64,000 nucleotides of DNA, taken from contig NZ_JAQQGN010000001.1 in the NCBI RefSeq assembly GCF_028550595.1, positions 372,001-436,000 of the forward strand, read 5' to 3'. How positions within the stretch are numbered: the first letter of the stretch is position 1; every line of letters starts with the position of its first letter. This DNA is from Luteimonas sp. BLCC-B24. GTDB taxonomy: Bacteria; Pseudomonadota; Gammaproteobacteria; Xanthomonadales; Xanthomonadaceae. Under the pieces are notes generated by a model, which was not told the DNA's origin, did not search any database, and saw nothing but the letters and a program-made list of their open reading frames with translations. The position numbers and the translations under genes are program-made. This document shows, one piece after another, positions 44,344-52,251 of the stretch.

Positions 44344-44481
44344 GGGAATCCGGATGCTGCGTGGAATGTGTGCGCGCCGCGGTTCACGACGACCCGCGCT
44401 CGGGGTGGGCGTCGGGCCGACGGGCTGTTCACCGGGCGGCGCCAGTGGACGGGAGACCCGCGGCGGGCGAAGGCGATGGAC

Positions 44482-44497
44482 GCCCGCCTAGGCGGGC
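44482..44497. repeat. 16-bp perfect palindrome
   Basis: GCCCGCCTAGGCGGGC reads the same on both strands. It lies between the start of rlmKL and the end of the hydrolase gene. It has no central loop, so it suits a protein-binding dyad better than a terminator; no known consensus is recognised. Confidence 0.6.
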
Positions 44498-44546
44498 ATG
44501 ACGGACGCACGTCCGGCAGCGGGTGCGGACACCGGGGCGCCGGACG

Positions 44547-45077
44547 TCAAAGCGACCGCAACAGCGCCGCGAACGCATCCGCCGACGCCTCGACATGCGC
44601 GGTCAGGCGGTGATTGTCGTCGACCAGCAGCAGACGCGCGCGACGTGCACCGGTCCAGCCGACGACATCGGCCGCGGGTATCAGCTCGTCGCCCCAGCCG
44701 TGCACGACCGCCAGCGGCACCTCGGCCGCCTGCAGCGGATGCGCCGCATCCAGGCGCACCGGCGGCGCCATCAGGAACAACGCGGCCACCGGCACCTGCA
44801 GCGAGACCCGGCCGGCGATCCAGGCGCCGAGGCTGGAGCCGGCCAGCACCACCGGTCCGCGTCGCGCGGCGGCCATCGTCAATCCCAGCAGGCGCTCCAC
44901 GCGCGCGGCGACATCGCCGAGCGGGCTGACCTCGCGCCTGCCGTCGAGATCGGTGTAGTCGGGTCGCTCGTGGCTCCAGCCCAGCCGTTCGGCGGCCTCG
45001 GCGAGCGCGGTGACCTTGGTCGCTTCGGGGCCGCTCTCGAAGCCGTGCGAGAGGATGCAGTGGCCGCGCGCGCTCAT
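44547..45077 (-). CDS. Small alpha/beta hydrolase (YqiA-like)
   Basis: 176-residue esterase-type hydrolase. The nucleophile elbow is G-S-S-L-G in LAGSSLGAWIAG, the acid is in VVHGWGDELIP and the histidine in DDNHRLT, so the catalytic triad is complete. The N-terminal LSHGFESGPEATK fits the oxyanion-hole strand. The substrate is unknown; it is probably cytosolic. The ATG at 45077 overlaps the stop of the MOSC gene (ATGA). Confidence 0.9.
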   Translation of the reverse strand: MSARGHCILSHGFESGPEATKVTALAEAAERLGWSHERPDYTDLDGRREVSPLGDVAARVERLLGLTMAAARRGPVVLAGSSLGAWIAGRVSLQVPVAALFLMAPPVRLDAAHPLQAAEVPLAVVHGWGDELIPAADVVGWTGARRARLLLVDDNHRLTAHVEASADAFAALLRSL

Positions 45078-45574
45078 GCGTCCACCCACTCGACCGCGTC
45101 GCCGATCGCCAACGTCCCGCCCGCGATCACCCGCGCGCACAGACCGCCCATGCCGCGCATGGCGTTGTAGCCGCCGGGTCCGAGCAGCGCTTCCATCTTC
45201 GAACACGGATCGCAGGGCGCCGTGCCCTCGAGCAGCGCCGTGCCAACGCGGAAACGCCGCCCCTTGAGCGCGATCAGCGGAATGCCCGACACCACCAGGT
45301 TGCGCCGCAGTGCGGCCGGCGCGACCTCGGCATGCCCGCTGAGCGCGGCGATCACCGGCAGGTGCTCGGCCTGGATCAGGGTTACGCCGCGCTTGCCGCT
45401 GCCGCCGGTGTAGCGATCACCTTCGAGGCCGCCGCCGGTCACCGCCACAGCGCTTTCGACGATCTCGACCGGCTCGTCGCGGGCCGGCCGCAGGCCGATC
45501 CAGTCGACCCGCCCGGCGCGCGGAAACTGCGTCATCAGGGCGTGCAGATCGGAATTCGGCGGCGGGTTTCTCAT
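45074..45574 (-). CDS. MOSC domain protein
   Basis: 166-residue MOSC (molybdenum cofactor sulfurase C-terminal) domain protein. Family features are GGGLEGDRYTG near 47-57, RRNLVVSGI and the cysteine-bearing PCSKME and GLCARV segments that position sulphur or cofactor. Such small MOSC proteins handle Moco-linked or electrophilic substrates, e.g. YiiM-type N-hydroxylated base reduction. It may be served by the cofactor pathway that includes MoaA (1-838). It overlaps the hydrolase gene by 4 bp and is divergent from the amidase gene, 23 bp apart. Confidence 0.92.
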   Translation of the reverse strand: MRNPPPNSDLHALMTQFPRAGRVDWIGLRPARDEPVEIVESAVAVTGGGLEGDRYTGGSGKRGVTLIQAEHLPVIAALSGHAEVAPAALRRNLVVSGIPLIALKGRRFRVGTALLEGTAPCDPCSKMEALLGPGGYNAMRGMGGLCARVIAGGTLAIGDAVEWVDA

Positions 45575-45597
45575 GGGTGAATGCTAGCATCCGCGCC

Positions 45598-46170
45598 ATG
45601 TCCGACCCCACGTCCGCGCCCCGGATCACGCTGCAACCGTTGCCCTATGTGGACCTGCTGCCGCCGCGCGCGGCGTCCGACATCACGCTCGCGGTCGTCC
45701 ACTGCACCGAACTGCCCGACCTCGCCACCGCGCGTGCCTACGGCGAGCGCGTGCTCTACGACAGCGGCACCGGCGCCAGCGGTCACTGGTACATCGATCG
45801 CGACGGTTCGATCGTCGAATACGTACCGGCCACGCGGGTCGCCCATCACGTGCGCGGCCACAACGCGCACTCGGTCGGCATCGAACTGGTCAACACGGGT
45901 CGCTTTCCGGACTGGTACGACAGCCGCCGCCAGGCGATGGACGAGCCCTACCCACCCGCCCAGATCGAGGCGCTGGCCGCCCTGCTCGCCCATCTGCGCG
46001 AGGCGCTGCCCGCGCTGCGCGACATCGCCGGCCACGAGGATCTCGATACCGGCCAGATCGCCGCCAGCGACGATCCGGCGCGCACCGTCGCCCGCAAGCG
46101 CGATCCCGGCCCCTTGTTTCCCTGGCCCGCGCTGCTGGCGCGGGTGCCGCTGCAACGCATCGGCGTCTGA
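45598..46170 (+). CDS. AmpD-family N-acetylmuramoyl-L-alanine amidase
   Basis: Amidase_2-type zinc enzyme, 190 residues, without signal peptide, so it acts in the cytosol like AmpD, cutting the muramic acid-peptide bond of recycled anhydro-muropeptides. Zinc ligands are H35 (VVHCTE), a later histidine in the NAHSVGIELVN / AGHEDLD region and the aspartate of KRDPGPLFPW. The ATG at 45598 is preferred; a GTG at 45577 is possible. It connects to the transglycosylase MltD (12.6 kb) and the epimerase cluster (17.6-22.8 kb) as steps of murein recycling. Confidence 0.9.
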   Translation: MSDPTSAPRITLQPLPYVDLLPPRAASDITLAVVHCTELPDLATARAYGERVLYDSGTGASGHWYIDRDGSIVEYVPATRVAHHVRGHNAHSVGIELVNTGRFPDWYDSRRQAMDEPYPPAQIEALAALLAHLREALPALRDIAGHEDLDTGQIAASDDPARTVARKRDPGPLFPWPALLARVPLQRIGV

Positions 46171-46179
46171 ACGCCGGGG

Positions 46180-46208
46180 TCAGGGCCCGGGCTCGGCCCA
46201 CCTATAAT
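46180..46208 (+). promoter_or_regulatory. Promoter upstream of tesB
   Basis: A perfect -10 hexamer TATAAT at 46203-46208 with a poor -35 (TCAGGG, 46180-46185) at 17-base spacing. It lies 52 bp before the tesB start. Weak -35 matches are common in GC-rich genomes. Confidence 0.55.
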
Positions 46209-46260
46209 CGTCGGCCGGCACGCTCCGCGCCGCCGCTCCCTTCCGTGCACGGTTTCCGCG

Positions 46261-47148
46261 ATGACGCCCCCCGTTTCCGAACTGATCGATCTGCTCTCGC
46301 TCGAACGCCTCGAGGACGACCTGTTCCGCGGCCAGAGCCGTGACATCGGCACCAAGTACGTGTTCGGCGGCCAGGTGCTGGGCCAAGCGCTGTCCGCGGC
46401 GCAGGCGACGATGACCAGCCCGCGCCCGGCGCATTCGCTGCACGCGTATTTCCTGCGCGCGGGCGATGTCGAGGCGCCGATCGTCTACGACGTCGACCGC
46501 ACGCGCGACGGCGGCAGCTTTTCGGTGCGCCGGGTGACCGCGATCCAGCACGGCAAGGTGATCTTCTTCTGCGCCGCCTCGTTCCAGGAGGAGGAGGCCG
46601 GCGCCGAACACCAGCTCTCGATGCCCGAAGTGCCCGCACCGGAGGACATCGAGCCGCAGGATCCGCTGCCGGCCGAGGTGCTGGCGACGCTGCCGGTGAA
46701 GGTGCAGCGCTGGCTCGACCGCAGCGGCCCGTTCGAATTCCGCCACGTCTACCCGCGCGACGAACTCAAGCCGCCGAAGCGCCCGCCGTTCCAGCAGATG
46801 TGGTTCCGCCTGACCGGCCCGGTCGGCGACGCACCCGTGCTGCACCGCGCCCTGCTGGCCTACGCGTCCGATTTCCAGTTGCTCGGCACCGCGACCTTCC
46901 CGCATGGCATCAGCTACTACCAGCCGAACGTGCAGATGGCCTCGCTCGATCACGCGCTGTGGTTCCACCGCCCGTTCCGGGTGGACGACTGGCTGCTGTA
47001 CTCGCTCGACAGCCCCAGCGCCCAGGGCGCGCGCGGCCTCGCCCGCGGGCAGATCTTCGACCGCAGCGGGCGGCTGGTCGCCAGCACCGCGCAGGAAGGC
47101 ATGATCCGGGCGCGCCCGGCCGCGTCGCCCACGCCGGCGGCCGGCTGA
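46261..47148 (+). CDS. tesB: Acyl-CoA thioesterase II
   Basis: Double-hotdog thioesterase that hydrolyses medium- and long-chain acyl-CoA in the cytosol. 295 residues, near E. coli TesB. Conserved stretches: FRGQSRDIGTKYVFGGQVLGQ, SLHAYFLRAGD, FSVRRVTAIQHGKVIF, and the second hotdog with SLDHALWFHRPFRVDDWLLY, including the catalytic aspartate, and GRLVASTAQEG. The ATG is at 46261. Its stop is one base before the frameshifted DUF2007 gene. Confidence 0.96.
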   Translation: MTPPVSELIDLLSLERLEDDLFRGQSRDIGTKYVFGGQVLGQALSAAQATMTSPRPAHSLHAYFLRAGDVEAPIVYDVDRTRDGGSFSVRRVTAIQHGKVIFFCAASFQEEEAGAEHQLSMPEVPAPEDIEPQDPLPAEVLATLPVKVQRWLDRSGPFEFRHVYPRDELKPPKRPPFQQMWFRLTGPVGDAPVLHRALLAYASDFQLLGTATFPHGISYYQPNVQMASLDHALWFHRPFRVDDWLLYSLDSPSAQGARGLARGQIFDRSGRLVASTAQEGMIRARPAASPTPAAG

Positions 47149-47149
47149 G

Positions 47150-47981
47150 ATGCGCCAGGTCTTTAGCAGCCCCCGACTGGAAAACGTCGAGCGCGTGGCC
47201 GAGCTGCTGCGCGCCGAGGCCATCGAGGTGCGCATCGTCAACGGCCGCTCGTACAAGGGCAGCCGGCGCAGCAATTTCAGTTACCGCGAGGGCGCCAGCG
47301 GTCCGCGCCCCTCGGTGTGGGTGGTGCGCGCCGAAGACCAGACCCGCGCCCGCGCGCTGCTGCGCGAGGCCGGCCTGCTGCAGAACCTGCCGTCCACCCG
47401 CAGCTATCTGGGCCAGGGCGAGGTCGTGTTCGCCACCGAACGCCCCGCACCGCGCCAGGGCATGAGCCGCGCGTCGAAGGTGCGCTACACCCTGCTCGGC
47501 GGCGCGGCGCTGGTGACCGCACTGGCGTGGCTCTCGCGCCCGGATGCGGACGCGCCGACTGCGGACCAATCCGCCGTCATCGCCGAGGCACCGGCGCCCG
47601 AGGCGCCGAGGCTGGACATGGTGCCGCCGACGGTCGAGGCCACGGTGAACCGGCTGCCGGTCCCGCAGGCGCTGGCCGAAACCGTGCTGGCGACGGAACT
47701 GGCCGGCCTCGACGGGCCGGCCTGCATCGCCGTCGACGGACGGACGGACGCCGACCGCCCCGCTGCTCGCCGCGCTGGAGGCGATCGCACCGGACGTGCG
47801 CAGTGCCTCCACCTGTGAAGGCACCGATGCGACGACGCGACTGGACATCGCCAACTACCGCACCGACGGCTCGGGCCGCGGCACCGTCGACGTGATCATT
47901 GACACTGGCGGTGAGCGCGCGACGCGCACGCTCGCCGTGGCCCGCGACGGCCGCAGCTGGAACGCCGCGCCCGCGGAGTGA
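47150..47981 (+). pseudogene. DUF2007 (putative signal transducing protein) gene split by +4 frameshift
   Basis: The first 195 codons encode a DUF2007-type N-terminal domain (1-80), a membrane helix (about 112-130) and a periplasmic tail. At 47738-47749 lies (GGAC)3; after it the frame leaves the protein-like path and ends at 47818. From the same spot the next frame gives a convincing continuation (APLLAALEAIAPDV...TCEGTD...) to a stop at 47981. Removing one GGAC unit restores a 275-residue protein reading VDGRTPTAPLLAAL. This is either a real slippage mutation, a phase-variable switch or a sequencing error. It lies one base after tesB and was probably co-transcribed. Confidence 0.8.
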
Positions 47982-48059
47982 GGCATCATCGACCGGCCGG
48001 TCACATCCGGCCGGCCACACGCGTCGTGTTTGTCGTGACCCGCCGAACGGACCCGACCG

Positions 48060-49241
48060 ATGCCCACGATCACCGCCGACGCCAGCCTCGAAGACCGCAT
48101 CCATTTCGAGCTTCCGGCCGCGCGCGGCGGTGACCAGGCGGCCTACGGCCGCATCGTGCGCCTGAGCCAGAACGCGACGACGGCGATCGCCCTGGCGATC
48201 ACCCGCGACGTGCAGGCCAGCCAGGACATCGCCCAGGAGGCCTATCTCAAGGCTTGGCAACAGCTTGGCCGGCTGCAGAACACGACGAGCTTCCTGCCGT
48301 GGCTGCGCCAGATCACCCGCAACCTGGCACGCGATTACCTGCGCGCGCGCCGCGACCGGTTCGTCGCCGGCGAGACCGCCGAGCGGGCCATCGCGCAGGC
48401 CGCCGATCCGGATGGCTGCCCGATGCAGCGCATCGTCGACGACGAGACCGGCCGTGTCGCCGCCGACCTGATCTCCGAACTGCCCGACGAGAGTCGCGAA
48501 GTCCTGCTGCTGTACTACCGCGAGGGCGGCAACTCGAAACAGGTGGCCGCCCTGCTCGGCCTGTCCGATGCCGCGGTGCGCAAACGCCTGTCGCGCGCGC
48601 GGCGGAGCCTGCGCGAGGACCTGGTGGCCCGCTTCCGCGAGTTCGCCGAAAGCTCGGCGCCCGGCACGGCATTCACGCTGCTGGTGACCGCAGGCCTGAT
48701 GGGCTTCGCCAAGCCCGCCACGGCGAGCACAGCCGCGGGCGTCGCCGCCGGCGCTGCATTCGGCACGGGCGTCGCGGGCAAGGCGGCGCTCGGCAGCGCC
48801 AGCGCGCTGGGCGCGGCCGGCGTATCGCTGGTCTTCGGCGGCCTGACGCTCTGGCTCTGCCGGAAGATGGTCGCGCGTTACGCCGACACCGAGGCCGAGC
48901 GCCGGGCGATCCTCAAGCTCTACGACAGATGGTTCGTGTGGGGCTCGCTGGCCGGCGGCCTGCTGGGCGCTGGATTGGGCTTCATGACGGCCAGCAGCCG
49001 CATCGCGGACGGCTGGCTCCTGCTGTCGGCCGTGATCGCGCTGGTCCTCTACAACTATCCGTTGCTGACCAGCATGCCGCGCCTGATGAATCCGCTGATC
49101 GCGCGCGACATTGCGCGCGATCCGAAGGGCGGCGCGCGGCGCGCGCTGGGATATCGCCTGATGTTCGGCGCCAGCGGACTGATCCTGACGAATGTCGGCC
49201 TGATCGGCGTGCTGCTGATCTTCTGGCTCCGGACAGCCTGA
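48060..49241 (+). CDS. ECF sigma factor with C-terminal membrane domain
   Basis: 393 residues. Sigma region 2 (about 20-95, with SQDIAQEAYLKAWQQLGR and WLRQITRNLARDYLRARR) and sigma region 4 (about 145-200, with LPDESREVLLLYYREGG and the helix-turn-helix KQVAALLGLSDAAVRKRLSRAR) are complete. They are followed by about 190 residues with four or five membrane helices (about 203-220, 252-270, 294-312, 317-337 and 368-391). The helices could tether or sequester the sigma factor in the membrane and so take the place of a separate anti-sigma factor, which is not encoded nearby. The ATG at 48060 stands about 80 bp after the DUF2007 remnant. Confidence 0.88.
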   Translation: MPTITADASLEDRIHFELPAARGGDQAAYGRIVRLSQNATTAIALAITRDVQASQDIAQEAYLKAWQQLGRLQNTTSFLPWLRQITRNLARDYLRARRDRFVAGETAERAIAQAADPDGCPMQRIVDDETGRVAADLISELPDESREVLLLYYREGGNSKQVAALLGLSDAAVRKRLSRARRSLREDLVARFREFAESSAPGTAFTLLVTAGLMGFAKPATASTAAGVAAGAAFGTGVAGKAALGSASALGAAGVSLVFGGLTLWLCRKMVARYADTEAERRAILKLYDRWFVWGSLAGGLLGAGLGFMTASSRIADGWLLLSAVIALVLYNYPLLTSMPRLMNPLIARDIARDPKGGARRALGYRLMFGASGLILTNVGLIGVLLIFWLRTA

Positions 49242-49349
49242 TCGGACACCCGCGCGACGCGGGCCGGTTTCGCCTGGCGCGCTCCGTCTTGCCGATGTTC
49301 GCGGTTGCTCCGTGCAGCACGAAGAAGTCCTGCCGCCGATGGAAACGAG

Positions 49350-49374
49350 AGAGGCCGCGCACTGCGCGGCCTCT
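49350..49374. terminator. Hairpin terminator between convergent genes
   Basis: 11-bp perfect stem AGAGGCCGCGC/GCGCGGCCTCT with a 3-base loop, between the sigma factor gene and the EF-hand gene, both of which end toward it. The U tracts are short on each side. Confidence 0.6.
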
Positions 49375-49398
49375 TGCTGACAACCCGTTTTTGCGGAC

Positions 49399-50091
49399 TC
49401 AGCGCTGCGGACGCCCGGCCTGCAACTCCTCGCGGCTGAGGAAGCCGTCGCGGTTCTCGTCGAGCCACGCGAAGCGCTCGGCCAGACGCGGCACCTTCTC
49501 GCTGACCTCGACCCGACTCAGCTTGCCGTCGCCGTTGAGATCGGCCTCGCGGAACATCGTGTCGAAGCGGCGCTCGCCCTCGGCGCGACGTTCGGCCGCC
49601 TTGGTCGTGTGCCAGGCGCGCAGCTCGCTGCGGGTGAGATAGCCATCGCGGTTGGTGTCGATCGCGTCGAAATTCGCGACCAGGTCGAAGCCGCGTCCGC
49701 CATGCGCACGCGGGCCACCGCGGCCGGCTTGCGCCCGCTCGCCGCGCGCTTCGGCGCTGCGTGCGCCCTCGCGGCGCGGTGCATCGGCACGTGCTCCACG
49801 CTCCGCACGCTTGGCGTCGCGACGCGCCTGCATCGCGTCCTGGCCCGCCTGCGCTTCGGCGCGGCTGATGCGGCCGTCGCCGTCGGTGTCGAAGCGGGCC
49901 AGCGCGTCGACCGGATTGCCCATGCGGTGATGGCCGCGCATGCCGTGCGCCCGCGGGCGTTCGCCGGCGGGCTTGGACGCTGCGGCAGCGTCGCTGCCTG
50001 CGGCGCGCGTCTGCGACTGGGCGAAGCCTGCACCGGCCATCGAGAAGGTGATCGCTGCGAGCAGCGCGGCGGCAAGAGTCTTGGTCTGCAT
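49399..50091 (-). CDS. Secreted EF-hand calcium-binding protein
   Basis: 230 residues: signal peptide (about 1-24, AGAGFA-QS), then four EF-hand loops in two pairs: DTDGDGRIS, DTNRDGYLT, DLNGDGKLS and DENRDGFLS, all with good calcium ligands. Between the first and second loop is an arginine/alanine-rich linker of about 55 residues (about 93-147), which would be extended and highly basic. It should act in the periplasm or outside the cell, binding calcium. No partner is evident; the ECF sigma factor converges on it. Confidence 0.88.
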   Translation of the reverse strand: MQTKTLAAALLAAITFSMAGAGFAQSQTRAAGSDAAAASKPAGERPRAHGMRGHHRMGNPVDALARFDTDGDGRISRAEAQAGQDAMQARRDAKRAERGARADAPRREGARSAEARGERAQAGRGGPRAHGGRGFDLVANFDAIDTNRDGYLTRSELRAWHTTKAAERRAEGERRFDTMFREADLNGDGKLSRVEVSEKVPRLAERFAWLDENRDGFLSREELQAGRPQR

Positions 50092-50245
50092 TGTCGGTTC
50101 CCGTTGTGTGCGGCACGGCGCCGCCTTGTGCGGGGATCAACGCGTCTGACGCGACATCGGTTGACCGGGCGTCGGCCCGGTTCAGCTGCGGTGCGGCCGC
50201 GACGCCTGTCGCGTGCGTTGCGATCGGCGACGGTATCCTGACCGC

Positions 50246-50995
50246 ATGCAGCACACTCCGCGCCCCGATCCGGACGGCGACATCGCCGCCGACCTGCGCC
50301 TGTTCCACACCGGCGCGCACGCCTGCGGCTACTGGCCGGAGCGCAGCGCGCGCGATCTGGTGCTCGATCCGCGCGACAGCCGCCTGCCGCGGTTCTATCC
50401 GCAGGCGCTGCGCTGGGGATTCCGTCGCTCGGGCGACATCGTCTACCGCCCGCATTGCGCCGGGTGCCGGGCCTGCGTGGCGGTGCGGATTCCGGTCGAT
50501 GTCTTCGAGCCCAATCGAAGTCAGCGGCGCACGCTCGCGCGCAATGCGGAGATCGAGACGCGCGTGGTGGCGGCCGAACGCAACGAGGAGCGTCTGGCGC
50601 TCTACCAGCGCTATCTCGCCGCCCGGCATCCCGGCGGCGGCATGGACGATCACGGCGCCAGCGAATTCGACCAGTTCCTGATCGGCAGCTGGAACGAGGG
50701 ACGCCTGCTGGAACTGCGCCTGCAAGGCCGGCTGGTGGCGGTGGCCGTCACCGATCTCACCGACGATGCGCTGTCGGCCGTCTACACCTTCTACGAACCC
50801 GATCTGGCTTCGCGCGGGCTCGGCACACTGGCGATCCTCAAGCAGATCGCCTGGGCGAAGCGCGAGCACCGCCCGCATCTCTACCTCGGCTACTGGATCG
50901 AAGGACACCGCAAGATGGACTACAAACGCAGCTTCCACCCGCTCGAGGGCTTCGACGGCCGCCAGTGGCGCGCCCTGCCGGAGCCGACGCGATGA
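50246..50995 (+). CDS. bpt: Aspartate/glutamate leucyltransferase (N-end rule)
   Basis: Transfers leucine from Leu-tRNA to N-terminal Asp or Glu of proteins, marking them for ClpS/ClpAP. 249 residues, family length. The N-terminal cysteine-containing part ([16 protein letters not shown]) and the GNAT-like core ([23 protein letters not shown]) are complete, as is the conserved [15 protein letters not shown]. The ATG is at 50246. It overlaps the downstream lipoprotein gene by 4 bp. Confidence 0.96.
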   Translation: MQHTPRPDPDGDIAADLRLFHTGAHACGYWPERSARDLVLDPRDSRLPRFYPQALRWGFRRSGDIVYRPHCAGCRACVAVRIPVDVFEPNRSQRRTLARNAEIETRVVAAERNEERLALYQRYLAARHPGGGMDDHGASEFDQFLIGSWNEGRLLELRLQGRLVAVAVTDLTDDALSAVYTFYEPDLASRGLGTLAILKQIAWAKREHRPHLYLGYWIEGHRKMDYKRSFHPLEGFDGRQWRALPEPTR

Positions 50996-52230
50996 GGTCG
51001 GCGATGGTCTGGCTTCTGGTGGCGCTGGCGGCGTTGCTGCTCGCGGCCTGCGTGCGGGTGGCGGTACACGGCGATGCCCCCGCGCCGACATCGATGCCCG
51101 CGCCCACCCAGGGCGCGCTGCGCATCGCCACCTACAACGCCTCGCTCAACAGCGACGAGGCCGGCGGGCTGCTCGAGCGCCTGCAGGGCGACGACGACGC
51201 CGCGCGCAAGGTGACCGCGGTGCTGCAGCAGGTGCGGCCCGACATCGTGCTGATCAACGAGTTCGACTACGTGGCCGACGGGCGCGCGGCGGACCTGTTC
51301 CAGCGCCGCTGGCTGGAGCGTCCGCAGCCCGGTGGCGGCGATGCGCTGCATTACCCCTATCGCTACCTGGCGCCGGTCAACACCGGCGTGCAGAGCGGAC
51401 TGGACCTGGACAACAACGGCACGATCGGCGGAGACGGGCGCGACCGCGGCAACGACGCCTGGGGCTACGGCCTGCATCCGGGCCAGTACGGCATGCTGCT
51501 GCTGTCGCGTTATCCCATCGACGCGGCGAACGCGCGCACGTTCCAGATGTTGAAGTGGAGTGCGATGCCGGATGCCACCCGCCCGCGCGACCCGGTCACG
51601 GGCGCGTACTTCCATTCCGATGCGGTGTGGTCGCAATTGCGGCTGTCGTCCAAGTCCCACTGGGACGTGCCGGTGCGCACGCCGCAGGGCGTGCTGCACG
51701 TGCTGGCCTCGCACCCCACACCGCCGGCCTTCGACGGCCCGGAACGGCGCAACGTCGCGCGCAACCGCGACGAGATCCACTTCTGGAACGCCTATCTCGC
51801 GCCTGCGGGCCACGAGGGCTGGCTGTGCGACGACGCCGGCACCTGCGGCGGTCTCACCGCGGATGCGCGCTTCGTGATCCTCGGCGATCTCAACAACGAC
51901 CCGGTCGACGGCTCGGGCGACCATAGTGTGATCGCCGAACTGCTCGAGCATCCACGGGTGCTGCGCACGGCCACGCCGCGCAGCGACGGTGCGATCGAAG
52001 CCGCGGCGGCCGAGGGCGGCGCGAACGCGGTGCATCGCGGTGCCGCCGCGCACGACACCGGCAGCTTCGGGCCGCGCGTGGGCAACCTGCGCATCGACTA
52101 TGTCCTGCCCTCGGTCGGCCAGCGGGTCACCGGCACCGGCGTGTTCTGGCCACCGTCGAGCTCACCCCAGGCGGCGATCGTCGACGGCACCGATCATCGC
52201 CTGGTCTGGGTGGACGTGCTGCGCGACTGA
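50992..52230 (+). CDS. Endonuclease/exonuclease/phosphatase-family lipoprotein
   Basis: 412 residues with a lipoprotein signal (LLAAC, acylated cysteine at about 20). The EEP fold shows [17 protein letters not shown], the central [29 protein letters not shown] and the last catalytic pair in [12 protein letters not shown]. All catalytic positions seem present, so it is probably an active phosphodiesterase or phosphatase of the envelope; such proteins may release phosphate from nucleotides or phospholipids. A Phytase/PhoX-like acidic segment ([18 protein letters not shown]) inside could bind calcium. It starts in the bpt stop (ATGA). Confidence 0.88.
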   Translation: MRSAMVWLLVALAALLLAACVRVAVHGDAPAPTSMPAPTQGALRIATYNASLNSDEAGGLLERLQGDDDAARKVTAVLQQVRPDIVLINEFDYVADGRAADLFQRRWLERPQPGGGDALHYPYRYLAPVNTGVQSGLDLDNNGTIGGDGRDRGNDAWGYGLHPGQYGMLLLSRYPIDAANARTFQMLKWSAMPDATRPRDPVTGAYFHSDAVWSQLRLSSKSHWDVPVRTPQGVLHVLASHPTPPAFDGPERRNVARNRDEIHFWNAYLAPAGHEGWLCDDAGTCGGLTADARFVILGDLNNDPVDGSGDHSVIAELLEHPRVLRTATPRSDGAIEAAAAEGGANAVHRGAAAHDTGSFGPRVGNLRIDYVLPSVGQRVTGTGVFWPPSSSPQAAIVDGTDHRLVWVDVLRD

Positions 52231-52251
52231 GGACACACGGCGCCGCGCGGC

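Noticed and set aside
44482..44497. Palindrome considered as a terminator of the hydrolase gene
   Set aside because: There is no loop and no U tract.
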